Shown: piece by piece, positions 1 through 8,744 of the stretch
Position numbering within the stretch: the first letter of the stretch is position 1
Layout: each line of letters begins with the position of its first letter
Source of the DNA: Acidobacteriota bacterium
Lineage (GTDB): Bacteria > Acidobacteriota > Terriglobia > Acidiferrales > UBA7541
NCBI GenBank assembly: GCA_003225315.1
Contig: QHZD01000030.1
Location: 1-64,000 of the forward strand
Direction of reading: 5' to 3'
DNA length: 64,000 nucleotides
Notes under the pieces: generated by a model
Told to the model about the DNA's origin: nothing
Seen by the model: only the letters and a program-made list of their open reading frames with translations
Databases searched by the model: none
Translations under genes and position numbers: made by a program

Positions 1-12
1 CAGGGGCCAGAA

Positions 13-79
13 AGCTGTGGAAAAGACGCTGCGCTTGGGAATCCCGCAAAAGACGCGGGATTCCCACTTTCCCACAGCT
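13..79. repeat. compound inverted repeat (24 bp of pairing)
   Basis: Bases 13-25 pair with 67-79 (12 of 13 positions), and 36-47 pair perfectly with 55-66 around a 7-base loop (48-54). A 10-base bulge (26-35) lies on the 5' side only. The two stems stack into one structure with 24 base pairs. No T-tract follows, so it is not an obvious terminator. It could be a structured RNA element or the end of a mobile element whose body lies to the left of the window. Confidence 0.7.
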
Positions 80-128
80 CCAACAACAGTCTTCCCTTCT
101 CGATTCAGGGGGAGGAAAAACCAAAGGC

Positions 129-179
129 AAGCGGACACACCACGTGCTAACAAAAGCGGACATCTCGATTTGCTAACAA
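129..179. repeat. tandem 25-bp direct repeat, insertion-sequence-end-like
   Basis: Two adjacent units, 129-153 and 154-179, each begin AAGCGGACA and end TGCTAACAA, with 7 and 8 variable bases between. Tandem internal repeats of this size are typical of IS21-type element ends, where the transposase binds several copies. No transposase gene is present, so this would be a solo remnant. The family assignment is a guess. Confidence 0.5.
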
Positions 180-318
180 CACCGCCTCGCTTTTTTCTCT
201 TGACGAGCCTTATTATCTCTGGTAAAGTAGCTTCTAGGTACAATTGCAGCTAATTCCTGCTTCCCGCCTGTACTCTACTTCTCGCGTTCTCAAAGCATCC
301 ACAATTTTGGTGCAATGT

Positions 319-411
319 AAGTCGTTTAGATGCAACATTTACGCGCCCCCTCGCATGTGTCGCAAACAAAGGACTTACGCAATACTTAAGTCCCTTAGAT
401 GCAACACTTAC
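319..411. repeat. pair of 24-bp direct repeats
   Basis: Positions 319-342 and 388-411 match at 21 of 24 bases and share the core TTAGATGCAACA followed by TTAC. The copies are 45 bases apart. Between and around them GGACTTA (371-377) and TAAGTCC (387-393) form an inverted pair. No gene is associated with them. Function unknown. Confidence 0.6.
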
Positions 412-431
412 AAAAAAACAGGGGTAAGTAG

Positions 432-451
432 GACAGGCATTCTTGCCTGTC
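432..451. repeat. short perfect hairpin, GACAGGCA family
   Basis: GACAGGCA and TGCCTGTC form an 8-bp perfect stem around the loop TTCT. A second hairpin with the same ACAGGC/GCCTGT core occurs at 28032-28049, which suggests a dispersed palindromic element. Confidence 0.5.
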
Positions 452-634
452 TCTTGTGAAGTGGCTTCCCAGTAGAATCAATCGGTTACGAATTGCCCAT
501 TTTGTAAGCCCTTTCTTTTGACATTCATACAAAATGATGGGGGGTGGGGGGTAGCAGGTGTACCGTACCCCCGACTCTTCTCCTGGGAGAGCGAGTCACA
601 GCTTTGCGGTGAATAAGGCACGCGAATCAACGAA

Positions 635-707
635 CGAAAAAGACAAAGGAGGCATTCACTCGCATCCCCGGGGTGTGGGGGGATAGACTTGCCAAGTGAA
701 TGCCTCC
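635..707 (-). terminator. terminator of the first TonB-dependent receptor gene
   Basis: A perfect 13-bp inverted repeat (648-660 with 695-707) lies 15 bases past the stop codon of the receptor gene. On the minus strand it is followed by the T-rich run TTTGTCTTTTTC. The 34-base interior carries its own C-rich/G-rich pairing. Stem plus T-tract fits an intrinsic terminator, although the loop is long. Confidence 0.6.
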
Positions 708-722
708 GGGTAAAGCTGCCTA

Positions 723-3700
723 TTAGAACTCGAGATTCAAACGCAGCTCAATTTGACGTGCGGTACTGATGGTGCCCGCTCTCCCAAAACTCGTGCTGCG
801 GATGCTGGGAGCGACCGTGCCAGCGGCCAGCCCAAAGTTCGGGTGGTTAAAGGCGTTCAGGAATTCCGATTGGAATTTGAGTTTGAACCTCTCCGTGAGA
901 GCGGTGTTTTTGGTGATGGCTACGTCAAAGTTGATGAAATGAGGGCCATAAAGCCAGGGATGGAAACCAAGTACTCCCGGCGTGGTGTTGGACTGAATGG
1001 CGGCATTTGCTGTGCCCAAGGTTTTGAGAATCTTGGGATCAATGATGTCCACGAAGGTGGCCCCGACGTGGTAAACACCAACGGAGTTTTGCAATTGCGA
1101 CATGGTGATCCCATTCAGGACGACTCCGCCGTCGCCATAATCGTTAAAAGGGCGGAATCGGCCGAGCAACTGAAAAGGAGTTCCGGTGTGATAGGTGACG
1201 ATGGTGCCGGCTGTCCAACCGCCCAAGACTTTATCGACTGGCCCACCGTAGTTCAGGAATTCTTTGCCTTTTCCGACGGGCAGATCGTAGGTCCCGTTGA
1301 CATGCACGGTGTGGCGAACGTCAAAGAGAGTCGGACCGTAGCTTTGGCGTAAATCGCGAATAGTGAATTGGTTGATGACGCCTTGCCACTGGTTTGCGGT
1401 GGCGGTTCCCAGGGTATGACTCCACGCGTAATTAGCGTCGAATTGCAGACCGTGCCACGCGCGCTGGCGGAAATCGACTTGAAGGGCATGATAGTTTGAC
1501 CAACCAGCCGCCTGCATGTAGCCCTCGGTGAAACTGCTGCCAATACCGATCTGCGAGCCAGCCTGGAACGGATTGGCCTGGAAGAAGTTTATGGGGTACC
1601 CGGCACCCGGGTTGCTCGCGGGGAAATTCGCGTTGGTCACGCAAGGGGTAAACGAGGCTCCCACGAGGTTGCAAAAGTAATTCACCGTTCCACTCGTTGT
1701 GGTCAGAACGGACCCGAGAGTTCCTGCCTGCCCGGTGTTTAGATCAGTTATGAAACCCGTGTTGTGATAGTCCGCGAATGTGCCGGGTGCGCCGCTCTCT
1801 CCGGCAAAGGCAGCGTCAAAGATGGGCAGCGACACTTGGCCGGCAAGGCCGGAATTGCCAAAGCTGGGATTTTGCGCGCAACCAGCGTTCGCCATGCATA
1901 TTTTGAGGTTGGATTGAGCGCTAATGAATTGCTGCAGGAAACTGGGCTGTCCGGGCAGGGCTGCGAGAACGTTGACTTCGTTGATGTCCGTGGAGATCCA
2001 TTGGTGGGGGGAACGGCTGCCGACATAGCGAACTTCGAGGGCGCTGCTGCGTCCCAGGGACCTCTGCACTCCCAGGTTCCACGACATCGTATACGGCTGC
2101 TGGATATGAGGATCCATGCCATTTACCGGGACGCTATCGAGGAAAGTGAATTCCGACTGATGAGCAACTTTCTCGTAGGAAGCTGGGGATAGCAGGTAGT
2201 TTGGCAGCGTGTCTCCAAGCGAAATGGTGCCGGGTGCGAACGTTCCAGCCTGCCCGGTGTTACTAGGATTAAGATTAAAGTTTTGGTAGAAGAAATTGCC
2301 GTAATCGGAAGCGTTGTTCCAGAAATATTGATACGGTTCGGTGAATCTCCGCAGCGAGAAGCCTGCGCGGATCACGGTTTGTCCGGCGCCCGTTACTCGA
2401 TTCAGAAGCCCCTGCTGAAATTGCGGGTTCCAGGCAAAGCCGATTGCAGGTTGCGGGCTAACATTCCACGGGTCGTACTGATGGCCGCGTGCTGCTATGA
2501 CCGGGTCCATTGTGCCTTTTAATGAGCCGGGGTTAAAGAGATTGCCCACACCAGAGGGACCGAAAAGGTCTTGCGGGGTGGCGCCATGGTATGCCCCGGT
2601 TAGATCGTGGTCATCACCGGTAAAATCCCACCGCAGACCATAATTCAAGGTGAAGCTGGGCTTGATTCGATAGGAGTCCTGAAAAAAGAGCCCCCAGGCT
2701 TTCTGTAGTTCATCGAGGTTGTAGGCGCCAACGCGCGCGGGATAGGTACCCGTTTTCGGGTCGTATGCATATTGTCCCCCGACATCGTGCACGCGCCCTG
2801 TCAATATGGCGTAGATTTGTCCAGCCTGGCCGATCGCTGTGGCGTCGGCATTGGGGAGTGAAGAAGAAGAGAAAACCTGAACCGCAGGATCGCCAGTTGC
2901 CAGACCTAGGCCGTAGTTCGGGAACCCCGCGGGCGGGTTCCAGTAGTGATCTTGCTCGCGATAGAAAGAAAAACCCATGCTCATTGTATGCGCAGCGTGC
3001 TGCCAGGTTGCAGTGTCGGAAGCATTAATCAGGGGATAGTAGGTGGACACTGGCAGATTGAACTGCTGACCGGACATGTTTCCATCGTAGGGATAAAAAC
3101 CGCCTGTAGGGGCGAAGTAGTTCCATGCAATCGCGGGATTGGTCGCATAGGACTTGGCCGCATTGTAGGCGAAGGCAGTATTGTTGTAGAGCATGCCGCC
3201 GTGAAACTGATTGATCAGCGTGGGGCTAATGGACCAGTCGAAACCGAAGGAAGCGGTGTAGTTTTTGGACTTGTTGCCGGCAACTTGATTGGCAAAGTTG
3301 GGCCCAGGAAGATACGCAGGTTGTACGGCAGGCTGGGATAATTTGGTTTCGTTCCAGGCAAAATTTACACGGAACTTTTTTGAAATGTTGTAGTCCAAAC
3401 GGACGGTCGGATAGTAGTAGGTGGTGGGCGAGGCCTGTTGCCAAGTGAGGAGTTGGAGGTTGGGATCACCATTGCCGTTCGGCGAGAGAACACCCGATTT
3501 TGACGCATCGTTAATGGCCTGCAACTCAGGGGCGATCACCGCAGCGTTGACGACGGTTGGAAGATTCGTTCCCGGATGCGCGGCGTTATAGCTGCTGGCG
3601 AGCTGCAGAACGTTAGCGGTCTGAACGTTACCGTTTGTATCGACATACGTGAACCCCCCGGCTTGAGTGGCAGGCGTCAACACATAATTTTGCCCGGTAA

Positions 3701-4652
3701 GAGCGCCCGGCTGCTTGCTCATGGCAAAACTGCCAAAAAAGAACAGCTTGTCTTTCAGGATTGGGCCACCCACGCTCCCGCCGAAGTCGTTCAAAATAAT
3801 TTTATTCCGTGGCACAGGATTCGTGGGCGTACTTTGGGCATTGTTGCGCCAACTATTCGCATTCAACGCGGTATTTCGAAAATCTTCGTAGGCGCGGCCG
3901 TGATAGGTATTTGTCCCCCTGCGGGTGACGAAGTTGACCTGCATGTTGGCCTGACCATATCCTGATCCCAAATCAAGCTGATCGGTTTGGACGGTCATCT
4001 CCTGAATATCTTCGAGCCGGGCGGATACGGCAGGTCGAGAATTGCCCGTAAACTTCATTCGACTGGTGCTTCCGTTGATGCCATCGATGTTATTGCCTTC
4101 CGCGATGGACGGAAGACCGCTGAACGCCCCCGTATACCCGGTTACCAAATGAGAGAGATTCGTGAGGTCGCGACCGCCCAACGGCAGGTCATCGATCTGC
4201 TTCATGTCAATGTTGGTGCTGATGGCATTCGAGGTCGTCTCGACCAGCGGACCGGTGTTCTCATTGACTTCAACGACTTCCGTGGTGACGCCTACATCGA
4301 GGGTTGCGCTCAAGTCGGTTACTTGCGCCGCGTGAACGATAATTTGCTGAAAAGCACGCGTTTTGAAACCGCCCTTGGAAACCGAGAGTGAATAGGTACC
4401 GACCGGGAGGTTCACAAAGCTATAGGTTCCCTTTTCCTGGGTGGCTGCGGTACGCACGTCGTTCGTCGAAAGATCACGCAATTCGAGCTGCGCTCCCGCG
4501 ACGACTGCATTGCTGGAATCAAGGACCAGAACATTTACGGTTCCCTGCGAGCCGATTTGCCCCCAGGCACTGGGAGCTCCGGAGATAAGAGCCAACAAGA
4601 ACAACCCGAGGAAACGGCACACAAATTCATGAACACCCCGATAAACCGCCAT
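723..4652 (-). CDS. TonB-dependent receptor, Oar-like, with carboxypeptidase-regulatory-like domain
   Basis: Outer-membrane receptor of about 1,309 residues. The chosen ATG (4652) follows GGAGGGTG and starts a signal peptide ending near SAWGQ. Upstream in-frame codons run through the operator and are unlikely to be translated. After the signal comes a carboxypeptidase-regulatory-like beta-sandwich, then a plug-like segment (residues about 140-260, containing DDLPLGGRDL), then a very large beta-barrel rich in aromatic/Asn/Gly strands. It ends ELRLNLEF with a C-terminal Phe as outer-membrane barrels do. This size and layout are typical of Acidobacteriota Oar-type receptors, whose ligands are mostly unknown. 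The gene is monocistronic, with its own operator (4676-4690) and terminator. The substrate is not readable from sequence; the neighbourhood suggests glycan or glycopeptide. Confidence 0.9.
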   Translation of the reverse strand: MAVYRGVHEFVCRFLGLFLLALISGAPSAWGQIGSQGTVNVLVLDSSNAVVAGAQLELRDLSTNDVRTAATQEKGTYSFVNLPVGTYSLSVSKGGFKTRAFQQIIVHAAQVTDLSATLDVGVTTEVVEVNENTGPLVETTSNAISTNIDMKQIDDLPLGGRDLTNLSHLVTGYTGAFSGLPSIAEGNNIDGINGSTSRMKFTGNSRPAVSARLEDIQEMTVQTDQLDLGSGYGQANMQVNFVTRRGTNTYHGRAYEDFRNTALNANSWRNNAQSTPTNPVPRNKIILNDFGGSVGGPILKDKLFFFGSFAMSKQPGALTGQNYVLTPATQAGGFTYVDTNGNVQTANVLQLASSYNAAHPGTNLPTVVNAAVIAPELQAINDASKSGVLSPNGNGDPNLQLLTWQQASPTTYYYPTVRLDYNISKKFRVNFAWNETKLSQPAVQPAYLPGPNFANQVAGNKSKNYTASFGFDWSISPTLINQFHGGMLYNNTAFAYNAAKSYATNPAIAWNYFAPTGGFYPYDGNMSGQQFNLPVSTYYPLINASDTATWQHAAHTMSMGFSFYREQDHYWNPPAGFPNYGLGLATGDPAVQVFSSSSLPNADATAIGQAGQIYAILTGRVHDVGGQYAYDPKTGTYPARVGAYNLDELQKAWGLFFQDSYRIKPSFTLNYGLRWDFTGDDHDLTGAYHGATPQDLFGPSGVGNLFNPGSLKGTMDPVIAARGHQYDPWNVSPQPAIGFAWNPQFQQGLLNRVTGAGQTVIRAGFSLRRFTEPYQYFWNNASDYGNFFYQNFNLNPSNTGQAGTFAPGTISLGDTLPNYLLSPASYEKVAHQSEFTFLDSVPVNGMDPHIQQPYTMSWNLGVQRSLGRSSALEVRYVGSRSPHQWISTDINEVNVLAALPGQPSFLQQFISAQSNLKICMANAGCAQNPSFGNSGLAGQVSLPIFDAAFAGESGAPGTFADYHNTGFITDLNTGQAGTLGSVLTTTSGTVNYFCNLVGASFTPCVTNANFPASNPGAGYPINFFQANPFQAGSQIGIGSSFTEGYMQAAGWSNYHALQVDFRQRAWHGLQFDANYAWSHTLGTATANQWQGVINQFTIRDLRQSYGPTLFDVRHTVHVNGTYDLPVGKGKEFLNYGGPVDKVLGGWTAGTIVTYHTGTPFQLLGRFRPFNDYGDGGVVLNGITMSQLQNSVGVYHVGATFVDIIDPKILKTLGTANAAIQSNTTPGVLGFHPWLYGPHFINFDVAITKNTALTERFKLKFQSEFLNAFNHPNFGLAAGTVAPSIRSTSFGRAGTISTARQIELRLNLEF

Positions 4653-4675
4653 CACACCCTCCTGAAACGGAGCCA

Positions 4676-4690
4676 TGTATAAATTATACA
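4676..4690 (-). promoter_or_regulatory. predicted GntR operator A over the -10 box
   Basis: A perfect 7-1-7 palindrome, read on the gene strand as TGTATAATTTATACA. It contains a perfect TATAAT (4688-4683), which would place the transcription start near 4676 and leave a leader of about 24 bases before the receptor ATG. It is one of four sites of the same pattern in the window (others at 14063, 17562 and 23863). A repressor bound here would block RNA polymerase. Confidence 0.65.
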
Positions 4691-4732
4691 AATCTACTCC
4701 GTTGAGGCTTTTTACTCCTTATCTCGCAGGCA

Positions 4733-4760
4733 TGTCAAGCACTTTCTGCAAGCGCTTACA
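4733..4760 (-). promoter_or_regulatory. -35-like TTGACA and LacI-type palindrome upstream of the receptor
   Basis: TGCAAGCGCTTACA (4747-4760) is a near-perfect palindrome with the central CG and the arm pattern of LacI/GalR-family operators. Immediately downstream on the gene strand is TTGACA (4738-4733). An 18-base spacer leads to TAAAAA, a weak -10 alternative to the TATAAT in operator A. No LacI-family regulator is encoded in this window. Two regulatory inputs on one receptor are possible but unproven. Confidence 0.4.
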
Positions 4761-4957
4761 CTGTCCGGCTCCTGTTATTTACCGGTGAGCCTTTCCCGAA
4801 GCGTCGCCTAGGATCGCCCAGTATTTTGCAAAGGGATTGTGAGCAAGACTCTTGATCGTGCACAGCCGGAGAAAAACAACCTCCATTATCAGGCCACAGA
4901 AGTTCTTATCAATTGGCCGATAAAACTTGGCAAGCCGTTTGACTTCCAGGAGTGTTG

Positions 4958-6355
4958 TTACTTGCGGCCGGTCCTTGCTGACCGTGAGGGTCGAGAAGGA
5001 GCGGAAGAGAGTTTTTCGGCGCTGAAATCCGCGATGCCAATCTGGATCAAAGTGTCACGCGACGATTTGTTTTCCGGCTTTAGCGTCCACACTCCGTACA
5101 CGCGCCCGTTCAAAACGGCAATTCCGTTGTAATCGCCCATGAAGACTCCTTGCGCGTCAAATGGCTGATCCATCCACGCATAGTTCTGAAACGTGCGGCC
5201 GCCGTCCGTCGATCTCGCCAGTACGACGACTTGCTGGCGATTCTTCGCGTCGCCGCGCCGGTCGTAAAAGACCAAGTACGCCGCGCCGTCAACGGGATCG
5301 ACGGCCATCCATTGAAAGAACTGGTCCGCGCCGTCGTGCGAAGGATCATCGTTGACGCGAACGGCGGCACTCCATGTTTCACCCTGATCGGCAGAGGTCG
5401 AGCAGAATACGTCCACATCGCCATTGCGGTAATCGCTCCATGTCAAATAGAGCCGGCCGCCTTTCGCGCCGCCGCGCGGGTCGATGGCAATCTGTGCAAA
5501 ACCATTGGCCCGTGAAACGGCCTGAAGCGTGAACATAGTAGGAGCCGTGTCGATGATATTTCGTGTGGGAGAAAAGGTCGCTCCACCATCATGAGAGATG
5601 GTGAAAACGATATGATTGCCGTCGGTCCACGCCGCGTACAATGTGCTGTCAGGCCCGACGGCTCCGGCAAAGCCTTCGATGGCTCCGTTATCGTCGCGCG
5701 GGAGTCCGCGAACATTGTCGATCTCCACTGGTTTGGACCACGTCTTGCCGTGATCTCTGGAGCGAACGAATAGAATTTGAGAATCGCTGAGGGTCCATCT
5801 CGTCCAACCTATATAAAGGTTGCCGGCGTGAGGCCCGCGTCCCATATCTGCAATGATGTAGGGCTTGTCTTCCCACGGAACCGTGGTTTTATCTGGCTGC
5901 TCAGTTGCCGCAATATCCTGTGATTCCCAGGTCGCGCCTCCATCCAATGAGCGGCGGACGTAAATGCCGTTGCGCGATGAGTTGTGCCCCCAATAATTAA
6001 ACGTGCCGAGCTTATCGAAGGCAATGTAACAAATGTAGGCGCGTCCTTCATTGTCGAAAGTGACTGAAACGTCTCCGGAAACGCGATAGTTTGGCGGCTC
6101 GATTCCCGTGGCGAGCTGCCAATGGCTTCCGCCGTCAGCGGAATAGGCGATGTGAGCGTTGTCTTGAAAAGCGGCGACAACTTGCTGAGGCTTGGTGGGA
6201 TTCACGGCAATCGAGGGTTCAGAGAAATAGCCCGGTTTGGGCGTCACAGTTATGACTTCTGTCTTGGGCGCTCTCGGGAGCGATTGGGACGACGCACTGA
6301 CGCTTAGCAAGACGGCGATCGCACTGAGTAATGCGAATCTCGAAAGTAGGACCAT
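4958..6355 (-). CDS. exported sialidase/BNR-repeat propeller protein
   Basis: About 465 residues starting with a signal peptide (MVLLSRFALLSAIAVLL...). The ATG at 6355 overlaps the upstream TGA by one base, so it is translationally coupled to the S9 peptidase gene. Six Asp-box motifs are visible (SADGGSHW, SLDGGATW, SRDHGKTW, SHDGGATF, SADQGETW, STDGGRTF), the hallmark of six-bladed sialidase-like propellers. Asp boxes are structural and occur in many hydrolases and binding proteins, so true exo-sialidase activity is not established. As the last gene of the receptor/peptidase operon, a role in trimming or binding glycosylated substrates in the periplasm or outside is reasonable. Confidence 0.8.
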   Translation of the reverse strand: MVLLSRFALLSAIAVLLSVSASSQSLPRAPKTEVITVTPKPGYFSEPSIAVNPTKPQQVVAAFQDNAHIAYSADGGSHWQLATGIEPPNYRVSGDVSVTFDNEGRAYICYIAFDKLGTFNYWGHNSSRNGIYVRRSLDGGATWESQDIAATEQPDKTTVPWEDKPYIIADMGRGPHAGNLYIGWTRWTLSDSQILFVRSRDHGKTWSKPVEIDNVRGLPRDDNGAIEGFAGAVGPDSTLYAAWTDGNHIVFTISHDGGATFSPTRNIIDTAPTMFTLQAVSRANGFAQIAIDPRGGAKGGRLYLTWSDYRNGDVDVFCSTSADQGETWSAAVRVNDDPSHDGADQFFQWMAVDPVDGAAYLVFYDRRGDAKNRQQVVVLARSTDGGRTFQNYAWMDQPFDAQGVFMGDYNGIAVLNGRVYGVWTLKPENKSSRDTLIQIGIADFSAEKLSSAPSRPSRSARTGRK

Positions 6356-8661
6356 CAACGTGGACGTCCAGAGGCAGGTTCTCGGTCCTCGTGGATTTCA
6401 AAGTTGCTGGGCGGGTTCACCCCGAGAAGATAGCGGACGAAATAATCCCAGCGCCGGCGCGCCAGATACAAATTGCCGCCTTCTCCATGATACATGTTGG
6501 GAACAATGAGCATGTCGAAGTCCTTGTTGGCTTTCATAAGAGCATCAGCGAAGCGCATCGTCTCGACGACGTGGACATTGTCATCTATGTCGCCATGTTC
6601 GATCAGCAGATGTCCCTGAAGACGGTCCGCCATCGTGACGTTCGACTGTTCGGCGTAGTCGGGACCCACTGGGAATCCCTGGTAGAGTTCGTTCCACCAG
6701 GCCTTGTCCAGTCTCGCGTCGTGATCTCCGGAGATCGCAACCCCGACCTTATAGAAATCGGGAAAAACCAGCATGGCATGGGCGGCGCCGTAAGCCCCGG
6801 CCGAGGTCCCGAAGATTCCGACACGCGTGGCATCCATGTAGGAATATTGAGCGGCCATCTGCTGAATCATGACGACGTGATCTTCGAACGCTCCGCCCAG
6901 GTTCCGATACGAGTACTCGTGGAATGCTCGAGAGCGTCCTGTGGTGCCTCGGCCGTCGACCATCACTACGATAAAACCCAGCTCCGCCGTTGATTGCAAA
7001 CCGCGCACGGCAGCCCCGAATGTCTTTGGTACAAAGAACGCTTGGGGGCCCGTATAAACCATCTCGATGATGGGGTACTTCTTTGCAGGATCGAAGCTCG
7101 ATGGGCGCCAGATCAGACCATAAAGATCCGTCGTGCCATCCTTGGCCTTGCCGTGAAATGCCTGAGGAGGCGTCCAGTTCGTTTTAAGCAGCTCGCTCGC
7201 GTCGGTTTGTTCAAGGACGCGAATTTGCGAGCCGTCTTTGGCATTTCGGAGAACCGTTTCTCCTGGCAGGTCAGGCCGCGAGGAGTTATCGACAAAACAA
7301 AAACGGTCAGGAGACAGGCTCACCGTGTGATTGGCGTTCGCAGGAGTCAGCATCATCAAGTTGTTGCCATCGAGGCCGATGCTGTACAGGTGCGTTTGGT
7401 AGGGATCTTCGTCTTTCTCGCGCCCGTTCGCCAAAAAATACACGCGTCGAGATTTCTCGTCGATGCCGCTGATCTGATGGACAACCCACGGTCCATGGGT
7501 TACCTGGTTTTTCAGAGCGCCGGTTTTCCGGTCGTATAGGTATAAATGATTCCATCCGTCCCGCTCCGAGGACCACAGTACTTCTGCCGAGTCGTGCAGA
7601 AACCGGAAAAAGGTCTGGCCCGGGTCGACGTAACGATCCGACTTTTCTCGAACCGCAACCTCTTGCTCTCCTGTTTCGGAGTCGACCGTGCGCAGTTCGA
7701 TGCCCTTTTCCCCTCGCTCCCAGGCTTCGTAATAGATGGTCTTGCTGTCTGGAAACCATTCGAAACCGGGCCCGCCCTGAAACTGAACCTCCAGGGAAGC
7801 GGCCTTCACATCGATGCGCTTGCTTTTCTGAACATCAAAGATGATCGGATTGGCTTTGGGCAGCACTTCACCAGGCAAAGGGTAAACGACGGTGAACGCC
7901 TTTGGGCGAAGCTGCCCGGCTGGAACGAACTGCAAGTTCGTGAAGCGTCCCGCGTTCCGCGTGTCCATCCGGTAGGTGACCAGCTTCGAGGAATCTGGCG
8001 ACCAGAACACCGCAGGCCGTTGCTTCACGTCCTGAGTCCCTTGTGCAATCATTGGCCGCAGTGATGGAATTGGCGTTGCGTAATCCCACGATGCCTCTCC
8101 ATCATGCGTCAGCCGCACGATTTCTCCGGTCGGTGCGTAACGGAGATACAAGTCGTGCTCTTTCACGTAGGCAACCCATTCCTTGTTTGGCGATGCTTCC
8201 TCGTATTGCCCTGCTGCTGGTTCTGGCGCTTTTTTGCACTCATAGTTTTCGATCTGGCAGGTCCACGCCGTTCCATCAACTTGAAATGAGATCGACTTCC
8301 CGCCCTTTGTGTAATCAAATGTATCGAACGGAAGCTCCGTTGGCTGAACCTCACGCTTGGCCTCTTTTGTAAGCGCCGCCGCCAGCCGTTCGTGGTCGAA
8401 TGCGGGGCCGAACGTGTTCTGCGCGGGGTCAACCAGGATAAATTCCATACCTTTCATGCCGGCCTTGCGATACCAGAAGCGATTCTTCTCGGCGATCCAG
8501 TGTGGAGTGACATCCGCGATGTACATGCGATGGCGCAGGTTCCCCGGAAGAAATTGTTGCGCGCGCTGATAAGCTTCGCGTGTGTCTTGCGCCCTACCTG
8601 AACTCGCCGCCAGGCACAAAACCAAGACAGCACGAGCGCACGCTTTATAGCGAGATCTCAT
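6355..8661 (-). CDS. S9 family peptidase, dipeptidyl-peptidase IV type
   Basis: A 768-residue serine peptidase with an N-terminal signal peptide (start MRSRYKACARAV...). The ATG at 8661 is chosen because AAAGGTGG precedes it and the signal peptide begins here; a longer in-frame extension has neither. Residues about 80-480 form the DPP IV-type beta-propeller, followed by an alpha/beta-hydrolase domain. The triad reads as Ser620 (GTSAG), Asp693 (HGDIDDNVH, aligning with DPP IV HGTADDNVH) and His725 (MYHGEG). Members remove N-terminal dipeptides with penultimate Pro or Ala. It lies second-last in the run TonB receptor - S9 - S9 - BNR, 83 bases downstream of the other S9 gene. Probably periplasmic. 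Confidence 0.9.
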   Translation of the reverse strand: MRSRYKACARAVLVLCLAASSGRAQDTREAYQRAQQFLPGNLRHRMYIADVTPHWIAEKNRFWYRKAGMKGMEFILVDPAQNTFGPAFDHERLAAALTKEAKREVQPTELPFDTFDYTKGGKSISFQVDGTAWTCQIENYECKKAPEPAAGQYEEASPNKEWVAYVKEHDLYLRYAPTGEIVRLTHDGEASWDYATPIPSLRPMIAQGTQDVKQRPAVFWSPDSSKLVTYRMDTRNAGRFTNLQFVPAGQLRPKAFTVVYPLPGEVLPKANPIIFDVQKSKRIDVKAASLEVQFQGGPGFEWFPDSKTIYYEAWERGEKGIELRTVDSETGEQEVAVREKSDRYVDPGQTFFRFLHDSAEVLWSSERDGWNHLYLYDRKTGALKNQVTHGPWVVHQISGIDEKSRRVYFLANGREKDEDPYQTHLYSIGLDGNNLMMLTPANANHTVSLSPDRFCFVDNSSRPDLPGETVLRNAKDGSQIRVLEQTDASELLKTNWTPPQAFHGKAKDGTTDLYGLIWRPSSFDPAKKYPIIEMVYTGPQAFFVPKTFGAAVRGLQSTAELGFIVVMVDGRGTTGRSRAFHEYSYRNLGGAFEDHVVMIQQMAAQYSYMDATRVGIFGTSAGAYGAAHAMLVFPDFYKVGVAISGDHDARLDKAWWNELYQGFPVGPDYAEQSNVTMADRLQGHLLIEHGDIDDNVHVVETMRFADALMKANKDFDMLIVPNMYHGEGGNLYLARRRWDYFVRYLLGVNPPSNFEIHEDREPASGRPR

Positions 8662-8744
8662 TTCGGGTTCCACCTTTCGCGGGGAGCCTGCCTTGCGGGG
8701 AGTATTTGCACTGTGCACGAGTTCCATTCTTTGCTGCCAAAGCC

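Larger units (their letters stand above)
1..647. other. gene-free repeat-rich region
   Basis: No convincing coding sequence is seen here. The short open frames lack ribosome binding sites and recognisable domains. The stretch holds a long compound inverted repeat (13-79), a tandem direct repeat (129-179), a separated pair of 24-bp direct repeats (319-342 and 388-411), a short perfect hairpin (432-451) and two runs of six G (539-544, 546-551). This density of unrelated repeats suggests decayed insertion-sequence ends, but no transposase fragment is recognisable. Confidence 0.6.

Noticed and set aside
539-551. G-rich run (two blocks of six G) as a possible G-quadruplex
   Set aside because: Only two G-blocks are present, so a stable intramolecular quadruplex would need two-layer stacking. 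No gene is positioned to use it.
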